Shown: positions 17,423 to 26,544 of the stretch, piece by piece
Numbering within the stretch: the stretch's first letter is position 1
How the letters are laid out: the number at the start of each line of letters is the position of its first letter
Source: Woeseia sp.
GTDB lineage: Bacteria > Pseudomonadota > Gammaproteobacteria > Steroidobacterales > Woeseiaceae
Assembly: GCA_021773015.1 (NCBI GenBank)
Contig: JAJFKW010000001.1
Coordinates: 310,001-374,000 of the forward strand
Length of the DNA: 64,000 bases
Reading direction: 5' to 3'
Made by a program: the position numbers and the translations under genes
The notes under the pieces: generated by a model
The model's input: only the letters and a program-made list of their open reading frames with translations
Databases searched by the model: none
Told to the model about the DNA's origin: nothing

Positions 17423-17872
17423 GTGGGTAACGGATATCGAGAGTTGCGGAGATTGTCATCTCAACGCGGATTTACACTGATCGAGATCATGGTCGTGGTG
17501 GTTATTTTGGGCATTCTGGTGGCAATTGTTGCACCCAACGTCATTGGCAAAATTGACGATGCGCAGATAACTAAGGTGAAAACTGACCTAAGAGCGATTG
17601 AGAGTTCTTTGAAATTTTATCGAATCGATAACTTCGCCTATCCAACCACTGAACAGGGCCTTGATGCTCTCGTAACTCGGCCTGCCGACCCAAATATCAA
17701 AAATTGGAGTCGCGGCGGCTATATGGATCGCTTGCCGGAAGACCCTTGGGGCAACGCGTATCTCTACCTGAATCCGGGCACGCACGGCGAAATAGATGTC
17801 TATACATTAGGTAAGAGCGGCCAGCCGGGAGGCGAAGAATTGGAAAGTGATATCGGCAATTGGGACTTGTGA
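17423..17872 (+). CDS. gspG: Type II secretion major pseudopilin GspG
   Basis: A 149-residue prepilin-like protein. The class III signal ends at R-G|F-T-L-I-E with Glu at mature position 5, then a hydrophobic helix. The C-terminal D-P-W-G-N-A-Y-L-Y-L-N-P-G and D-I-G-N-W region is typical of GspG and holds its calcium site. The start is GTG with GGAG nine bases upstream. GspG polymerises into the pseudopilus that drives substrates through the outer-membrane secretin. It leads a contiguous gspG-N operon. Confidence 0.95.
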   Translation: MGNGYRELRRLSSQRGFTLIEIMVVVVILGILVAIVAPNVIGKIDDAQITKVKTDLRAIESSLKFYRIDNFAYPTTEQGLDALVTRPADPNIKNWSRGGYMDRLPEDPWGNAYLYLNPGTHGEIDVYTLGKSGQPGGEELESDIGNWDL

Positions 17873-17919
17873 AATCGGATTGACCGGCCGATTCGTCGAC
17901 GGTTGCTGCAGGCGACTCG

Positions 17920-18480
17920 ATGACTAGCAAAACTCAAAAAGCATTCACCCTTGTCGAGCTGTTGGTGGTCATTGCACTGATCGGCATCATCGTCGCGTTT
18001 GCGTTGATCTCTTCCAACCTCCTACGTTCGGACCGCAACGTTCAAGATCAAGTCTACAAACTTGCATCCATTATGGCTGCGTTGTCGGAAGAATCACAGA
18101 TGCAGGGCCGCGAATTCGGCTTGGAAATTACCCGTACAGGCTATCGATTCGTTGAGTTTGATCCGCTTGCGGAAGTCTGGGCGGAAACCATTGGTGACGA
18201 CCTGTTGCAGGCACAATCATTGGAAGAAGACGTCGTATTTGAGCTGATCATCGAAGATCGCCAAATAGCGTTGGAGGACGAGCCCATCGATTTGGAGATC
18301 GCTGACGACGATAAGCGTGACACAGTCGACGACTACTTGCCGCATATTTGGATATTGTCCAGCGGAGATATTTCCCCATTTCAGCTAAACGTCGTCCGCG
18401 CCACTGATAATGCGACAGCCGGGCTGAAGGTTGAAATCGGCGGAATCATCGAGGTCATCCAAGATGAATCGGAAATTTAA
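17920..18480 (+). CDS. gspH: Type II secretion minor pseudopilin GspH
   Basis: A 186-residue minor pseudopilin with a short leader, M-T-S-K-T-Q-K-A, then F-T-L-V-E-L-L-V-V and a hydrophobic helix. Position -1 is Ala rather than the usual Gly, which prepilin peptidase can tolerate but which is unusual. The rest matches GspH in size and acidic character. It lies 47 bp after gspG and overlaps gspI by 17 bp. Confidence 0.88.
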   Translation: MTSKTQKAFTLVELLVVIALIGIIVAFALISSNLLRSDRNVQDQVYKLASIMAALSEESQMQGREFGLEITRTGYRFVEFDPLAEVWAETIGDDLLQAQSLEEDVVFELIIEDRQIALEDEPIDLEIADDDKRDTVDDYLPHIWILSSGDISPFQLNVVRATDNATAGLKVEIGGIIEVIQDESEI

Positions 18481-18895
18481 CAGCCGCAGCCTAGTACGTG
18501 GCTTTACGTTGATAGAAGTAATGGTGGCGATGGTTATTGTCGCTGTATCACTGTCTGCGGTTCTGGCGTCGGTCAGCAAACAATTGCACGACGCCACCGC
18601 CATCACCGAGCGTACCTACGCGAGCTGGATTGCACAAAACAAAATCGCCGAGATTCGTCTTACCAATGTGTTGCCGGAGGTCAGCAGCAACGACGAAGAA
18701 GTGCAGTACGCGGGTTTGGAATGGCTACTAAAAACAACGATTTCCGCTACCGACGTTGAAAATTTATTTCGTATAGATGTGGAAGTTTCGTTTTTGGACC
18801 AAGAGGGGGTGATACGCAGCGTCAGTGGATTTGTCGGCGAGCCCAGTATCCCGGGACAGGCAAATTCGGTGTGGTCTGGCGTTAGCCGAAATTAA
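18464..18895 (+). CDS. gspI: Type II secretion minor pseudopilin GspI
   Basis: A 143-residue minor pseudopilin with cleavage site V-R-G|F-T-L-I-E-V and a helix M-V-A-M-V-I-V-A-V-S. The later W-I-A-Q-N-K-I-A-E-I-R segment is a GspI signature. The start at 18464 gives a normal short leader; an earlier in-frame start at 18431 would lengthen it inside gspH. GspI forms the pseudopilus tip with GspJ and GspK. Confidence 0.92.
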   Translation: MNRKFNSRSLVRGFTLIEVMVAMVIVAVSLSAVLASVSKQLHDATAITERTYASWIAQNKIAEIRLTNVLPEVSSNDEEVQYAGLEWLLKTTISATDVENLFRIDVEVSFLDQEGVIRSVSGFVGEPSIPGQANSVWSGVSRN

Positions 18896-18902
18896 ACCAA
18901 CT

Positions 18903-19532
18903 ATGCTGAAAACATCCATCGACAATCGGCAACACCGCGGATTCACGCTAATTGAATTGATGGTCTCGATGGCCATTTTTGCCATTCTCGCCGCCCTCGC
19001 CTACGGCGCGCTAAATCAATCGCTGGCAAACTCCGAAATGTTGAATTCGCGCATGGAGCGTCTCAAATCGCTGCAACGTACAATGCGTGTCATCAGTGAC
19101 GACTTCATGCAACTCAACCCAAGATCGATTCGCCAGGATATATCGCAGGGAGTGGGCGCTGCGCTGAGCACCAATTTTGAGACGACTTTTGCCTTGGAAT
19201 TGACTCGCGCAGGATGGGGAAATCCGATGGTATTGAAGCGCGGGACCCTGCAGCGCGTGGCCTACCGGTTGGAGGAAGACGAACTTATACGCTACCACTG
19301 GAATGTCCTCGACCGGACGCTCGCAAATGAACCCGTCGGCGTTGTTTTGGTAGATGGCGTAGAAAACATTATCTTCCGTTTCCTACAATCAAATGGTGAA
19401 TGGACGGAGCAGTGGCCAGTCGCAAATCGCACAGGCCCTGCAGGTGCGAGCGCACGACCGCGTGCTGTCGAATTCGTGGTGTCACTGCAACGTGAAGGCG
19501 AATTATCCCGGCTAATCGAGGTATCGCCATGA
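18903..19532 (+). CDS. gspJ: Type II secretion minor pseudopilin GspJ
   Basis: A 209-residue tip pseudopilin with leader ending H-R-G|F-T-L-I-E-L and the GspJ block that includes M-E-R-L-K-S-L-Q-R and F-R-F-L. The ATG at 18903 gives a leader of usual length; a reading from 18825 would run inside gspI. It ends in a four-base overlap with gspK. Confidence 0.92.
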   Translation: MLKTSIDNRQHRGFTLIELMVSMAIFAILAALAYGALNQSLANSEMLNSRMERLKSLQRTMRVISDDFMQLNPRSIRQDISQGVGAALSTNFETTFALELTRAGWGNPMVLKRGTLQRVAYRLEEDELIRYHWNVLDRTLANEPVGVVLVDGVENIIFRFLQSNGEWTEQWPVANRTGPAGASARPRAVEFVVSLQREGELSRLIEVSP

Positions 19533-20488
19533 AATTTCCGCAGGCGATCGCAAAAACGTATTCGCGCGGCGTCGCATTAATCACGGCGATGTTGATTTTC
19601 GCATTGGTCACAGTCATCGCAACGAACTTACAATGGGACACCGCTCTGGACGTGCGCCGCACAATGGTTTTGTTGAATCGGGATCAGGCGATACAAGTTG
19701 CGTTGGGCGCTGAAAGTTGGGCGATGAATTTCTTGCGCCAAGACCTATCGGACGGTTCTACCGATCACCTCGGCGAAATTTGGGCAAGCGATTTGCCTCC
19801 GTTACCGTTCGAGGGCGGCGAAGCTTTCGCCGCAATCACGGATTTGCAGGGAAGGTTCAACATCAACAACTTGACGAACCAAAACGGCGAAGTCGATACT
19901 GAAATGCTCGATCAATTTACACGTTTATTGGAGGCACTCGAGATTGATCCACGGTTTGCTGGTATCACGGCCGATTGGCTCGACAAAGATCAAGACGCCG
20001 GGTTTCCCGACGGGGCCGAAGATGCAATCTATTCGACCCTAATTCCGCCCTATCAACCGCCGAATCGGCCAATAACCAGCGTTAGCGAGTTGGCTGCACT
20101 GGACGGCATGGAGGGCGGCATATTTAGATCATTGGAAGAGCACATTGCCGCTCTGCCACCATCGGGAAGCGGCCAGCCTACGAAGATTAACGTCAATACT
20201 GCAACACCAGCTGTTTTACAATCACTCGACGAGCAAATTTCAGTGGCCGATGTCGAACGTCTGGTGAGTGAGCGTGAAGAATCGGGTTTTGCGGACGTCA
20301 ACACGACATTTGGTGCTCTGGTACCACCCAAGTCGCTAGTTGCAGGCACAATAGCGGAGAATACCGAGTATTTTCAATTGAAGGTCGTCGTACGGGTTGA
20401 TACGGTGCGCATAACATTGATCAGTATCTTGAACCGCAACAATAATGGCGCTGTTGCTGCGGTTTCGCGCAGCTTTGGGGCATTCTAG
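19529..20488 (+). CDS. gspK: Type II secretion tip protein GspK
   Basis: A 319-residue pseudopilin with R-G|V-A-L-I-T-A-M at the cleavage site and no Glu5, as is normal for GspK. The body has D-L-Q-G-R-F-N-I-N-N-L and a later K-I-N-V-N-T-A-T-P-A-V-L helix-hairpin-helix-like stretch, both family markers. GspK caps the pseudopilus. Its ATG overlaps the gspJ stop. Confidence 0.94.
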   Translation: MKFPQAIAKTYSRGVALITAMLIFALVTVIATNLQWDTALDVRRTMVLLNRDQAIQVALGAESWAMNFLRQDLSDGSTDHLGEIWASDLPPLPFEGGEAFAAITDLQGRFNINNLTNQNGEVDTEMLDQFTRLLEALEIDPRFAGITADWLDKDQDAGFPDGAEDAIYSTLIPPYQPPNRPITSVSELAALDGMEGGIFRSLEEHIAALPPSGSGQPTKINVNTATPAVLQSLDEQISVADVERLVSEREESGFADVNTTFGALVPPKSLVAGTIAENTEYFQLKVVVRVDTVRITLISILNRNNNGAVAAVSRSFGAF

Positions 20489-20491
20489 ATT

Positions 20492-21793
20492 ATGGCCGAT
20501 ATTCTGGTAATTCGAATGGGTGCGGGCGAGCACGACCCGGCGCATTGGATGGTCATGGACGCATCCGGAACTCGCAAGAGTCCGCCAGTCACTGGTGCGC
20601 TGGTAGCTGCGAGTGCCGACGTTGGCGACAAACGAGTGATGGTGCTTGTCCCTAGCACTGAAGTGCTGTCAACCAGCATCGATATTCCGGTAAAAAATGT
20701 TAGCAAGTTGCAGGCAGCGCTTCCGTTTGCCCTTGAAGAAGTGGTAGCGGACGATATCGACAATCTGCACTTCTCCGCAGGATCGCGACGTAGCAACGGC
20801 CAAGTACCCGTATCGGTCGTCGCCGTGGATGTCCTGGACGAATGGCTTTCCCGCTTAGCTGCGGCCAGCATAAGGGCAGATGCCGTGATTTCCGAAAGCT
20901 ACGGGCTCGCACGAATTCCGGGCACCATCAGTTTGTTGCTGGCGGAAAACCAGGTCATCATCAACGACGGCGCAGACATCGAGTTGGCCATTCAAGATGT
21001 TACGCCTGGAGACGCGCTTGCCGCAATTGGTGCGTTTGACGACAGCGACAGTATCGAAAATACAAATGGCGATAGCGACAGTGATACGTCTGAATCGCCG
21101 GCAATGAATTTGCCACGCCACGTTCTCGTCTACTGCGATGCCGCTGATGAAGAACGTTATGAACATGACTGGATTGCAGTTCGACAAGCATTCGAAAGCC
21201 TCGACGTCAAAGTTCTGGCAGACGGCATAATGCCGCGACTAGCATCTACGGTAGCCGCCGGCGCTGGTGTAAACTTACTGCAAGGGGCCTATGGTCAAAG
21301 CGGCGATTACCTCGCCATATTTAAACCATGGAAATACGCTGCAATGCTACTTGGCGCATTTATCGTGGTCAGTATTGCGGGCAAGGCGGCAGATTACGTT
21401 GTCGCGAAACGCCAGGTCGATCAATTACAACAGCAATTTTATGCTGAATACCAGGCCATTGTGCCTGGCGCAGATATGCCCCGTGACCCTAACGCGGCGC
21501 TGCAGTCACTTATCGCCCGCGTGCAAGGGAACGGCACTGCACCTGCAATTTTTTTGCAGTCCTTAGAACAACTCGGCAAGGCGATGCGCGCCAACGAGAG
21601 CGCAAATATTCAAACTATCACCTTTCGCGCCGGCGTCATAAACGTTCGAATAACAGCGCCGGACGTATCGACACTCGACGACATCCAACGCGCTGTCGCC
21701 CAGAGTGGACAATTTTCCGCAACCATACAGTCCACCACTCAAGATGGAGATCAGGTGAATAGCAGAATTCAAATACAGGCGACCGGTGCATGA
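20492..21793 (+). CDS. gspL: Type II secretion inner-membrane platform protein GspL
   Basis: A 433-residue bitopic protein. The cytoplasmic actin-like half binds the GspE ATPase; the visible family marker is A-L-P-F-A-L-E-E near residue 73. A single transmembrane helix (A-M-L-L-G-A-F-I-V-V) lies near residue 285, followed by a periplasmic ferredoxin-like domain. A low-complexity acidic insert with repeated D-S-D, around residues 185-205, is unusual and separates two parts of the cytoplasmic half. It overlaps gspM by four bases. Confidence 0.92.
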   Translation: MADILVIRMGAGEHDPAHWMVMDASGTRKSPPVTGALVAASADVGDKRVMVLVPSTEVLSTSIDIPVKNVSKLQAALPFALEEVVADDIDNLHFSAGSRRSNGQVPVSVVAVDVLDEWLSRLAAASIRADAVISESYGLARIPGTISLLLAENQVIINDGADIELAIQDVTPGDALAAIGAFDDSDSIENTNGDSDSDTSESPAMNLPRHVLVYCDAADEERYEHDWIAVRQAFESLDVKVLADGIMPRLASTVAAGAGVNLLQGAYGQSGDYLAIFKPWKYAAMLLGAFIVVSIAGKAADYVVAKRQVDQLQQQFYAEYQAIVPGADMPRDPNAALQSLIARVQGNGTAPAIFLQSLEQLGKAMRANESANIQTITFRAGVINVRITAPDVSTLDDIQRAVAQSGQFSATIQSTTQDGDQVNSRIQIQATGA

Positions 21794-22269
21794 AGGCTTG
21801 GTTCACGGCACTTTCCGAACGAGAACAGCAATATGTTTTGTTAGCAGCGGCATTTGTCGTTTTCGCGATCGCTTATTTTGGTGCGTGGCTGCCACTCAAT
21901 AAGGCACAGACACAGCTGGGCACAAGCGTTGAAGTCTGGCGAGAAGCCGTAGATAGACTGCGGCCACTAAAAGGTCGAATAGCTGGCAATTCAAGCAATC
22001 CCTCGAGCGCAAGAAATCTATCGCAGTCTTTAGTCGTCATTGTCGATACAACATTAAGGGCACATAATTTGAATAGTGCCTTGCAACGCAGCCAACCTAC
22101 CGGAAATAATATTCGTGTCGAGTTTGAGAACGTTGCATTCGACGATCTTGTCCGCTGGCTCGGTGCCATCAATCAACAGTACGCTTTGCAAGTTTTGTCC
22201 GGAAGCTTCAGTCAATCGGGCAATAACGTCGTTGGTCGTATCAGTGCTCAGCTAACACTTGGCAGATAG
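21790..22269 (+). CDS. gspM: Type II secretion protein GspM
   Basis: A 159-residue bitopic inner-membrane protein, starting with W-F-T-A-L-S-E-R-E-Q and one transmembrane helix at about residues 17-36. It pairs with GspL in the assembly platform. Sequence conservation in GspM is low, so position in the operon (L-M-N) carries much of the assignment. Its stop codon overlaps the GTG start of gspN. Confidence 0.9.
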   Translation: MKAWFTALSEREQQYVLLAAAFVVFAIAYFGAWLPLNKAQTQLGTSVEVWREAVDRLRPLKGRIAGNSSNPSSARNLSQSLVVIVDTTLRAHNLNSALQRSQPTGNNIRVEFENVAFDDLVRWLGAINQQYALQVLSGSFSQSGNNVVGRISAQLTLGR

Positions 22270-23012
22270 TGTTTGTGTTGCGACGTAAGTCACTTATCGT
22301 AATTGGCATATGCACGTTTATGTTTGGCGGCATCATGATGCTACCAGCCCACGTTGCCTATTCCTGGTTTGCGCCACCAAGCCTAAAACTAATCGGCATA
22401 AGCGGAACCGCTTGGCGCGGCGCGGCATTACAAGGTGCGGTCAATGATGTCTATATTCGAGATTTGACTTGGCGCATTAAGCCGCTTGCGTTGTTCACCG
22501 GAAAAGCAGCATTTGAAACTTCCGTGGCGACCGCTGCGGGCTCAGTTAGTGGGGATATCTACGCCGGCATCGGCGGATCAATTACGCTGCATGATGCGAG
22601 TGGACGCCTATCGCTTGCCGACGTGCACCCGGCTTTGAGGCAAAATCGCATTGCCGGTTCGCTTGAATTTGATTTGGATTCGCTTGACTTGCGTGACGGT
22701 TTGCCGGTGCAAGCCGCAGGCAAGCTGACACTCAATAACCTAACCGCTGGAGCATTTGGAAGCGCGCCTCTAGGTACGTTCGAAGCAACATTCAGCTCAC
22801 AGGAAAACGGTATCGTTGGCAGCGTAGCGGATGTCGCGGCGGTAGTGGACGTCGTCGGCACCATAGAGCTTAACCAAGATCGTACGTATTTGTTTCTCGG
22901 TTCGGTGGCGGAAACGTCTAAGACTCCGGCAAATATTTCACAGAACTTACGTTTTTTGGGCTCGGCCGATGCCAATGGCCGCCGTCAATTTCGTTTTGAA
23001 GGCGAGTTGTAG
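22269..23012 (+). CDS. gspN: Type II secretion protein GspN
   Basis: A 247-residue protein with one N-terminal membrane helix and a beta-rich periplasmic body typical of GspN (G-I-S-G-T-A-W-R-G near residue 43). It starts with GTG inside the stop codon of gspM. GspN is an accessory subunit found only in some type II systems. It is the last gene of this operon: gspC, D, E and F are not present here. Confidence 0.9.
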   Translation: MFVLRRKSLIVIGICTFMFGGIMMLPAHVAYSWFAPPSLKLIGISGTAWRGAALQGAVNDVYIRDLTWRIKPLALFTGKAAFETSVATAAGSVSGDIYAGIGGSITLHDASGRLSLADVHPALRQNRIAGSLEFDLDSLDLRDGLPVQAAGKLTLNNLTAGAFGSAPLGTFEATFSSQENGIVGSVADVAAVVDVVGTIELNQDRTYLFLGSVAETSKTPANISQNLRFLGSADANGRRQFRFEGEL

Positions 23013-23035
23013 CATTCCTCACTCCGGCCGGACTA

Positions 23036-23145
23036 TTAGTGGGCTAGATCTAAATCAATTGCTCGAGAGGCCTGCAACATCGGAAAACAAATCGCTGTTT
23101 TTACCAGCTTATGTGTGGTCGCCGAATATAACAGCGTGTGTTTTT
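23036..23145 (-). pseudogene. Untranslated remnant copy of the addA C-terminal codons
   Basis: Read in the frame that corresponds to addA, this copy has no internal stop and ends in TAA exactly where addA ends in TAG. It keeps L-Y-S-A-T-T and F-P-M-L-Q-A. About 22 of 37 residues match the real tail, with many amino-acid changes. It follows the addA stop in a different frame, because 110 is not a multiple of three, and it has no start, so it is unlikely to be translated. Confidence 0.7.
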
Positions 23146-23255
23146 CTAGTTGGCTTGATCCAAACTAACTTCTCGAAATGCCTGCAGCATCGGAAAATAG
23201 AGCGCCGTCCTCACCGGCTGATCTGTCGTCGCCGAATATAGCCGCATGTATTTTT
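23036..23255. repeat. 110-bp imperfect tandem duplication of the addA 3' end
   Basis: Two adjacent 110-bp units, 23036-23145 and 23146-23255, align without gaps. I count 77 of 100 identical bases for 23051-23150 against 23161-23260, with a perfect 10-base match in two blocks. The right unit is the last 36 codons of the addA-like gene with its stop; the left unit lies just beyond that stop and is a diverged second copy. Confidence 0.85.
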
Positions 23256-26200
23256 CTAGTTGTTGGCGATAACGCCGGGCTTCATCATCCAAAAAGTGCT
23301 CAACGTCAGCCCCTTCATGACTGCTCGTTTTGTAGTCAACAATCCAGTGGATGCCATCTTCATCGACACGAATGCGATCAATTACAATTGATGAAACTGT
23401 GCCGTTCCAAATACCCGTAAGCGCTAACTCGGCATGACCGGCACCCGCGAGAAGCCAGCGGCCCTTTTCATCACCAAGCATGCCATCTAAGGCCACGGAT
23501 ACTCTGGCGCAGACATCTTCGAGATCCTGTTGTGGGACACCCAATTGGCGTGCCCATCGCCGGCTAATTTTGGCGCGATATTCGAGATCTAGCGCCAACG
23601 CATCGCTACCCAACGGTGTCATTCGTTGCAACCAACGATGCACGATTGTTCCCGCTTGCCTCGCTTGTGTACCAACCCATTGGTATTCTACCTCCTCTAG
23701 CATTTGCGTAGCGGGTGCTTGAAGTTCCAAACCGCGAGATGGCAATGCTGGTGCTTCACCTGTCTCCCAGGGCGTCGCATAGCGCTGGCATATCGGCTTC
23801 TTGGAATTTACCGCTGAAACTTTTCCTGATCCTCTTTGCGCCTGTGATTGCTGACTAAACGCTTCTTCAAATGCGCTTTGCACGACTGGCCAGAGCCGAT
23901 TGAGAAGACTGTCCTTGCGTGGCCGAGTCAACTGCTCCCCTGTAGAAGTCGATGCCACATTGCCGATTATCGTTAGTGTCTTTCTGGCCCTGGTACACGC
24001 GACATACAACAATCGATCTAGCTCATTTCGCTGCTTTAGCGACTCAGTCGATTCTATGAACTGGTGCAACGGATCCTGATCTAATTCGTTTCTAGAGCCG
24101 ACCGGGCTGACAATAATGTCACTGCGATCACTATGCGTAAGATTCAGCCAACTTAATACGGATTTTTGATTAGCCCGGCTACCACGGCCGAGACCGTAGA
24201 GCACAACGTGATCGAATTGCAGGCCCTTGGCTTTGTGCATTGTCATGATTTGCAGTCGGCAACTATCTTCGACGCGACTGGTCACGCGCTCCTGATCTAG
24301 TAGCGACTCCAATTCACTGACGTCCGGCAACGTGCCGTGTTGCTCTAATTTCTCAATGACATCCAGAAAGTGATAGACGTTATCAAGCTGCTGTGTCGAT
24401 TTAAGGATGCCGGGACCGCCAAGTTCAAACCAACAGTTCTCCACTCTATTCCGAAGGCTTTGTGCGCCTGGGCGCAACATGTGTTTCGACATGATGCCCG
24501 CAAAATTGATAGAGCGCGATTGGCCATCCTCGGACAATGTAACCCTGCGTTTAGAGTCGTCCATCAATTCCAGCACCGTGCTACGGAGATTACCTGCCAC
24601 CAAAGCAACGATATCCATCCAACTCAGACCGACCATTGGGCCGTGCAGTAATCCAAGCCATGCAATTCTGTCGGCGTCATGGCACAGAGCTCTGGTCAAT
24701 GCCAGCAAATCGATAATTTCAGGCAAGTCAGTTAACCGATCAATTTCAATACCCTGATAGCTAATACTGCGTGTTCGAAGGCTTGTCAGAAGTTCTGTTA
24801 GTTGTGGTCGGCTTCGAACGAGTACTACGACGGACTCGTCCGAATGATTTGCAAGACAATCGCCTATCGCGTCAGCCGCAACGTCGGCCTCTTCCCTCGG
24901 CGTATTATCAATCAGTGGGAGAATCTGCAACTCACCCGCATCGCTAAGTGCCGGTACTGATTCTGCGTATGCAATAGCGCCAGTTGCGAGGTCATCATTC
25001 TGCGGCATAATTTGTCCAAACGCCGTGTTGAACCAATGCACCAAATATTCGCCAGAGCGAAAATTCTTACGTAAAAGTAGCGATTCGACTTGAAGCGTGT
25101 TCAGTCCTGAATCCCGAGTAACAACAAATTGTGCAACTTCAGCTTCGCGAAATCGGTAGATGGACTGCATTGGATCACCCACACCAAAGAATGTGCGACC
25201 ATCGTTAGGCGTCCATCCACTGGTGATTTTTTCCAAAAGTCGGTATTGGCCCAGCGATGTATCCTGCATTTCATCGACCAACAAATGCTTGATCTGCTTA
25301 TCTAGTATTAGCGTCATATCACCCGGGTTATCATCGGAACCTAAAGCAGAACCCGCGGCAAGCGATACCTCGATGTGATCGCATATGCTTTTTTCTGCAA
25401 ATAGACGACGTAGTTCCGCAACCGCAATTGGCAATACCTCGAATAATGCGACCAGTACATTCCATTGAGCATTGCTATAACACGGAGGTGGCAATAGTCG
25501 TACGCGGTTCAGTTCCGCGCAGAGGTCGTCGAGGCCGCTTAGTCGCTGCAAAATCTCAATGAACGCTTTTTTCTGGCCGTCGTCTTTTGCTGGAAATCCG
25601 ATTTTTACATTAGCAGACTTGCGAAATCCTCCGCTTTTAACTAGCAAGAGGGCTGTAATCGCCTGCCACGTCGCAGTATCGCCAAGCGATTTTCCCGGCC
25701 AATGACTAAGCCCACGAAGAACCTGCAGAGCGCCGTTTTCAGCGTGTTCCACAGGCAGGTGTTCAGCAGAATAAGCAAGTAACCCGCACAGCTCTTCTTG
25801 GAATTGAACTGGGAATAAACTGTGTGCGCGGCTTAGCTGCGCTTCGATTGCTCGTCCGATATTGTCTTCCAACAAACCTCGGGCACTTTCACCCTCGCGT
25901 TTTAGCTGCGTTCCGCTGCCGACGAGTTCGAGCCATTGATCGCGGTTTTGCAACATTCGTGCGACATAGGTGACATAGGCATTTACATTGCTATCGAGGT
26001 GAGCAAGCACGCTAGTCACCGATTTTCCAATCGACTTGCTCTCAGCAATCCAATCCAACGACGCTGAGGCCGCGAGCCTGTAGAGATTGGACATCTCTGC
26101 ATCGGCTACGGTTTGCTTGATGCCGCCAAGACCGGAGGTTACTGGCAGAGAGCGGGCGATGCCAGAATTGAATGAATCCAGCGTCTGTATGCGCAACCGG

Positions 26201-26544
26201 CCAGGCGTCGCCATCAATTGCCAGCCTAAAGCCTCGCTGCGTGCCAATGCAGCGCGGGCAGCATCCATCGTGATCTGTCGATGTTTTTCTAGTGTCACCG
26301 TTGGCACTGCCACGGCCCGCAGCGCCTCGATCACTCTTTGGTGCATTTCCTGCGCCGCTTTTCTCGTGAACGTAATCGCCAATACTTCTTCTGGCTCATC
26401 TACTAGCGCCAGTAGTCGCAGAAATCTCTGAATGAGCAATTCTGTTTTTCCTGAACCGGCGGGGGCCTGCACGATAAAAGAACGCGCGGGATCCAATGCG
26501 ACGATACGCGCGCGCTGATCAGCTTCGACGAGGAGACTATCCAA
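23146..26544 (-). CDS. addA: AddA/RecB-like helicase-nuclease (UvrD superfamily)
   Basis: A 1132-residue double-strand-break repair enzyme subunit. The N-terminal Walker A is Q-A-P-A-G-S-G-K-T-E near residues 27-36. Further SF1A motifs include A-I-T-F-T-R-K-A-A, V-D-E-M-Q-D-T-S, G-D-P-M-Q-S-I-Y-R-F and T-M-H-K-A-K-G-L-Q. A C-terminal RecB-family nuclease domain carries W-I-V-D-Y-K-T-S. The start is TTG at 26544, eight bases after a GGAG and overlapping the upstream gene by 8 bp. With the adjacent AddB-like protein it should process DNA ends for recombination. Its last 110 bp are duplicated downstream. Confidence 0.9.
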   Translation of the reverse strand: MDSLLVEADQRARIVALDPARSFIVQAPAGSGKTELLIQRFLRLLALVDEPEEVLAITFTRKAAQEMHQRVIEALRAVAVPTVTLEKHRQITMDAARAALARSEALGWQLMATPGRLRIQTLDSFNSGIARSLPVTSGLGGIKQTVADAEMSNLYRLAASASLDWIAESKSIGKSVTSVLAHLDSNVNAYVTYVARMLQNRDQWLELVGSGTQLKREGESARGLLEDNIGRAIEAQLSRAHSLFPVQFQEELCGLLAYSAEHLPVEHAENGALQVLRGLSHWPGKSLGDTATWQAITALLLVKSGGFRKSANVKIGFPAKDDGQKKAFIEILQRLSGLDDLCAELNRVRLLPPPCYSNAQWNVLVALFEVLPIAVAELRRLFAEKSICDHIEVSLAAGSALGSDDNPGDMTLILDKQIKHLLVDEMQDTSLGQYRLLEKITSGWTPNDGRTFFGVGDPMQSIYRFREAEVAQFVVTRDSGLNTLQVESLLLRKNFRSGEYLVHWFNTAFGQIMPQNDDLATGAIAYAESVPALSDAGELQILPLIDNTPREEADVAADAIGDCLANHSDESVVVLVRSRPQLTELLTSLRTRSISYQGIEIDRLTDLPEIIDLLALTRALCHDADRIAWLGLLHGPMVGLSWMDIVALVAGNLRSTVLELMDDSKRRVTLSEDGQSRSINFAGIMSKHMLRPGAQSLRNRVENCWFELGGPGILKSTQQLDNVYHFLDVIEKLEQHGTLPDVSELESLLDQERVTSRVEDSCRLQIMTMHKAKGLQFDHVVLYGLGRGSRANQKSVLSWLNLTHSDRSDIIVSPVGSRNELDQDPLHQFIESTESLKQRNELDRLLYVACTRARKTLTIIGNVASTSTGEQLTRPRKDSLLNRLWPVVQSAFEEAFSQQSQAQRGSGKVSAVNSKKPICQRYATPWETGEAPALPSRGLELQAPATQMLEEVEYQWVGTQARQAGTIVHRWLQRMTPLGSDALALDLEYRAKISRRWARQLGVPQQDLEDVCARVSVALDGMLGDEKGRWLLAGAGHAELALTGIWNGTVSSIVIDRIRVDEDGIHWIVDYKTSSHEGADVEHFLDDEARRYRQQLEKYMRLYSATTDQPVRTALYFPMLQAFREVSLDQAN

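Noticed and set aside
16729-23012. A complete type II secretion locus.
   Set aside because: Only gspG to gspN are present; the secretin, ATPase and GspC/F genes are absent from the window.
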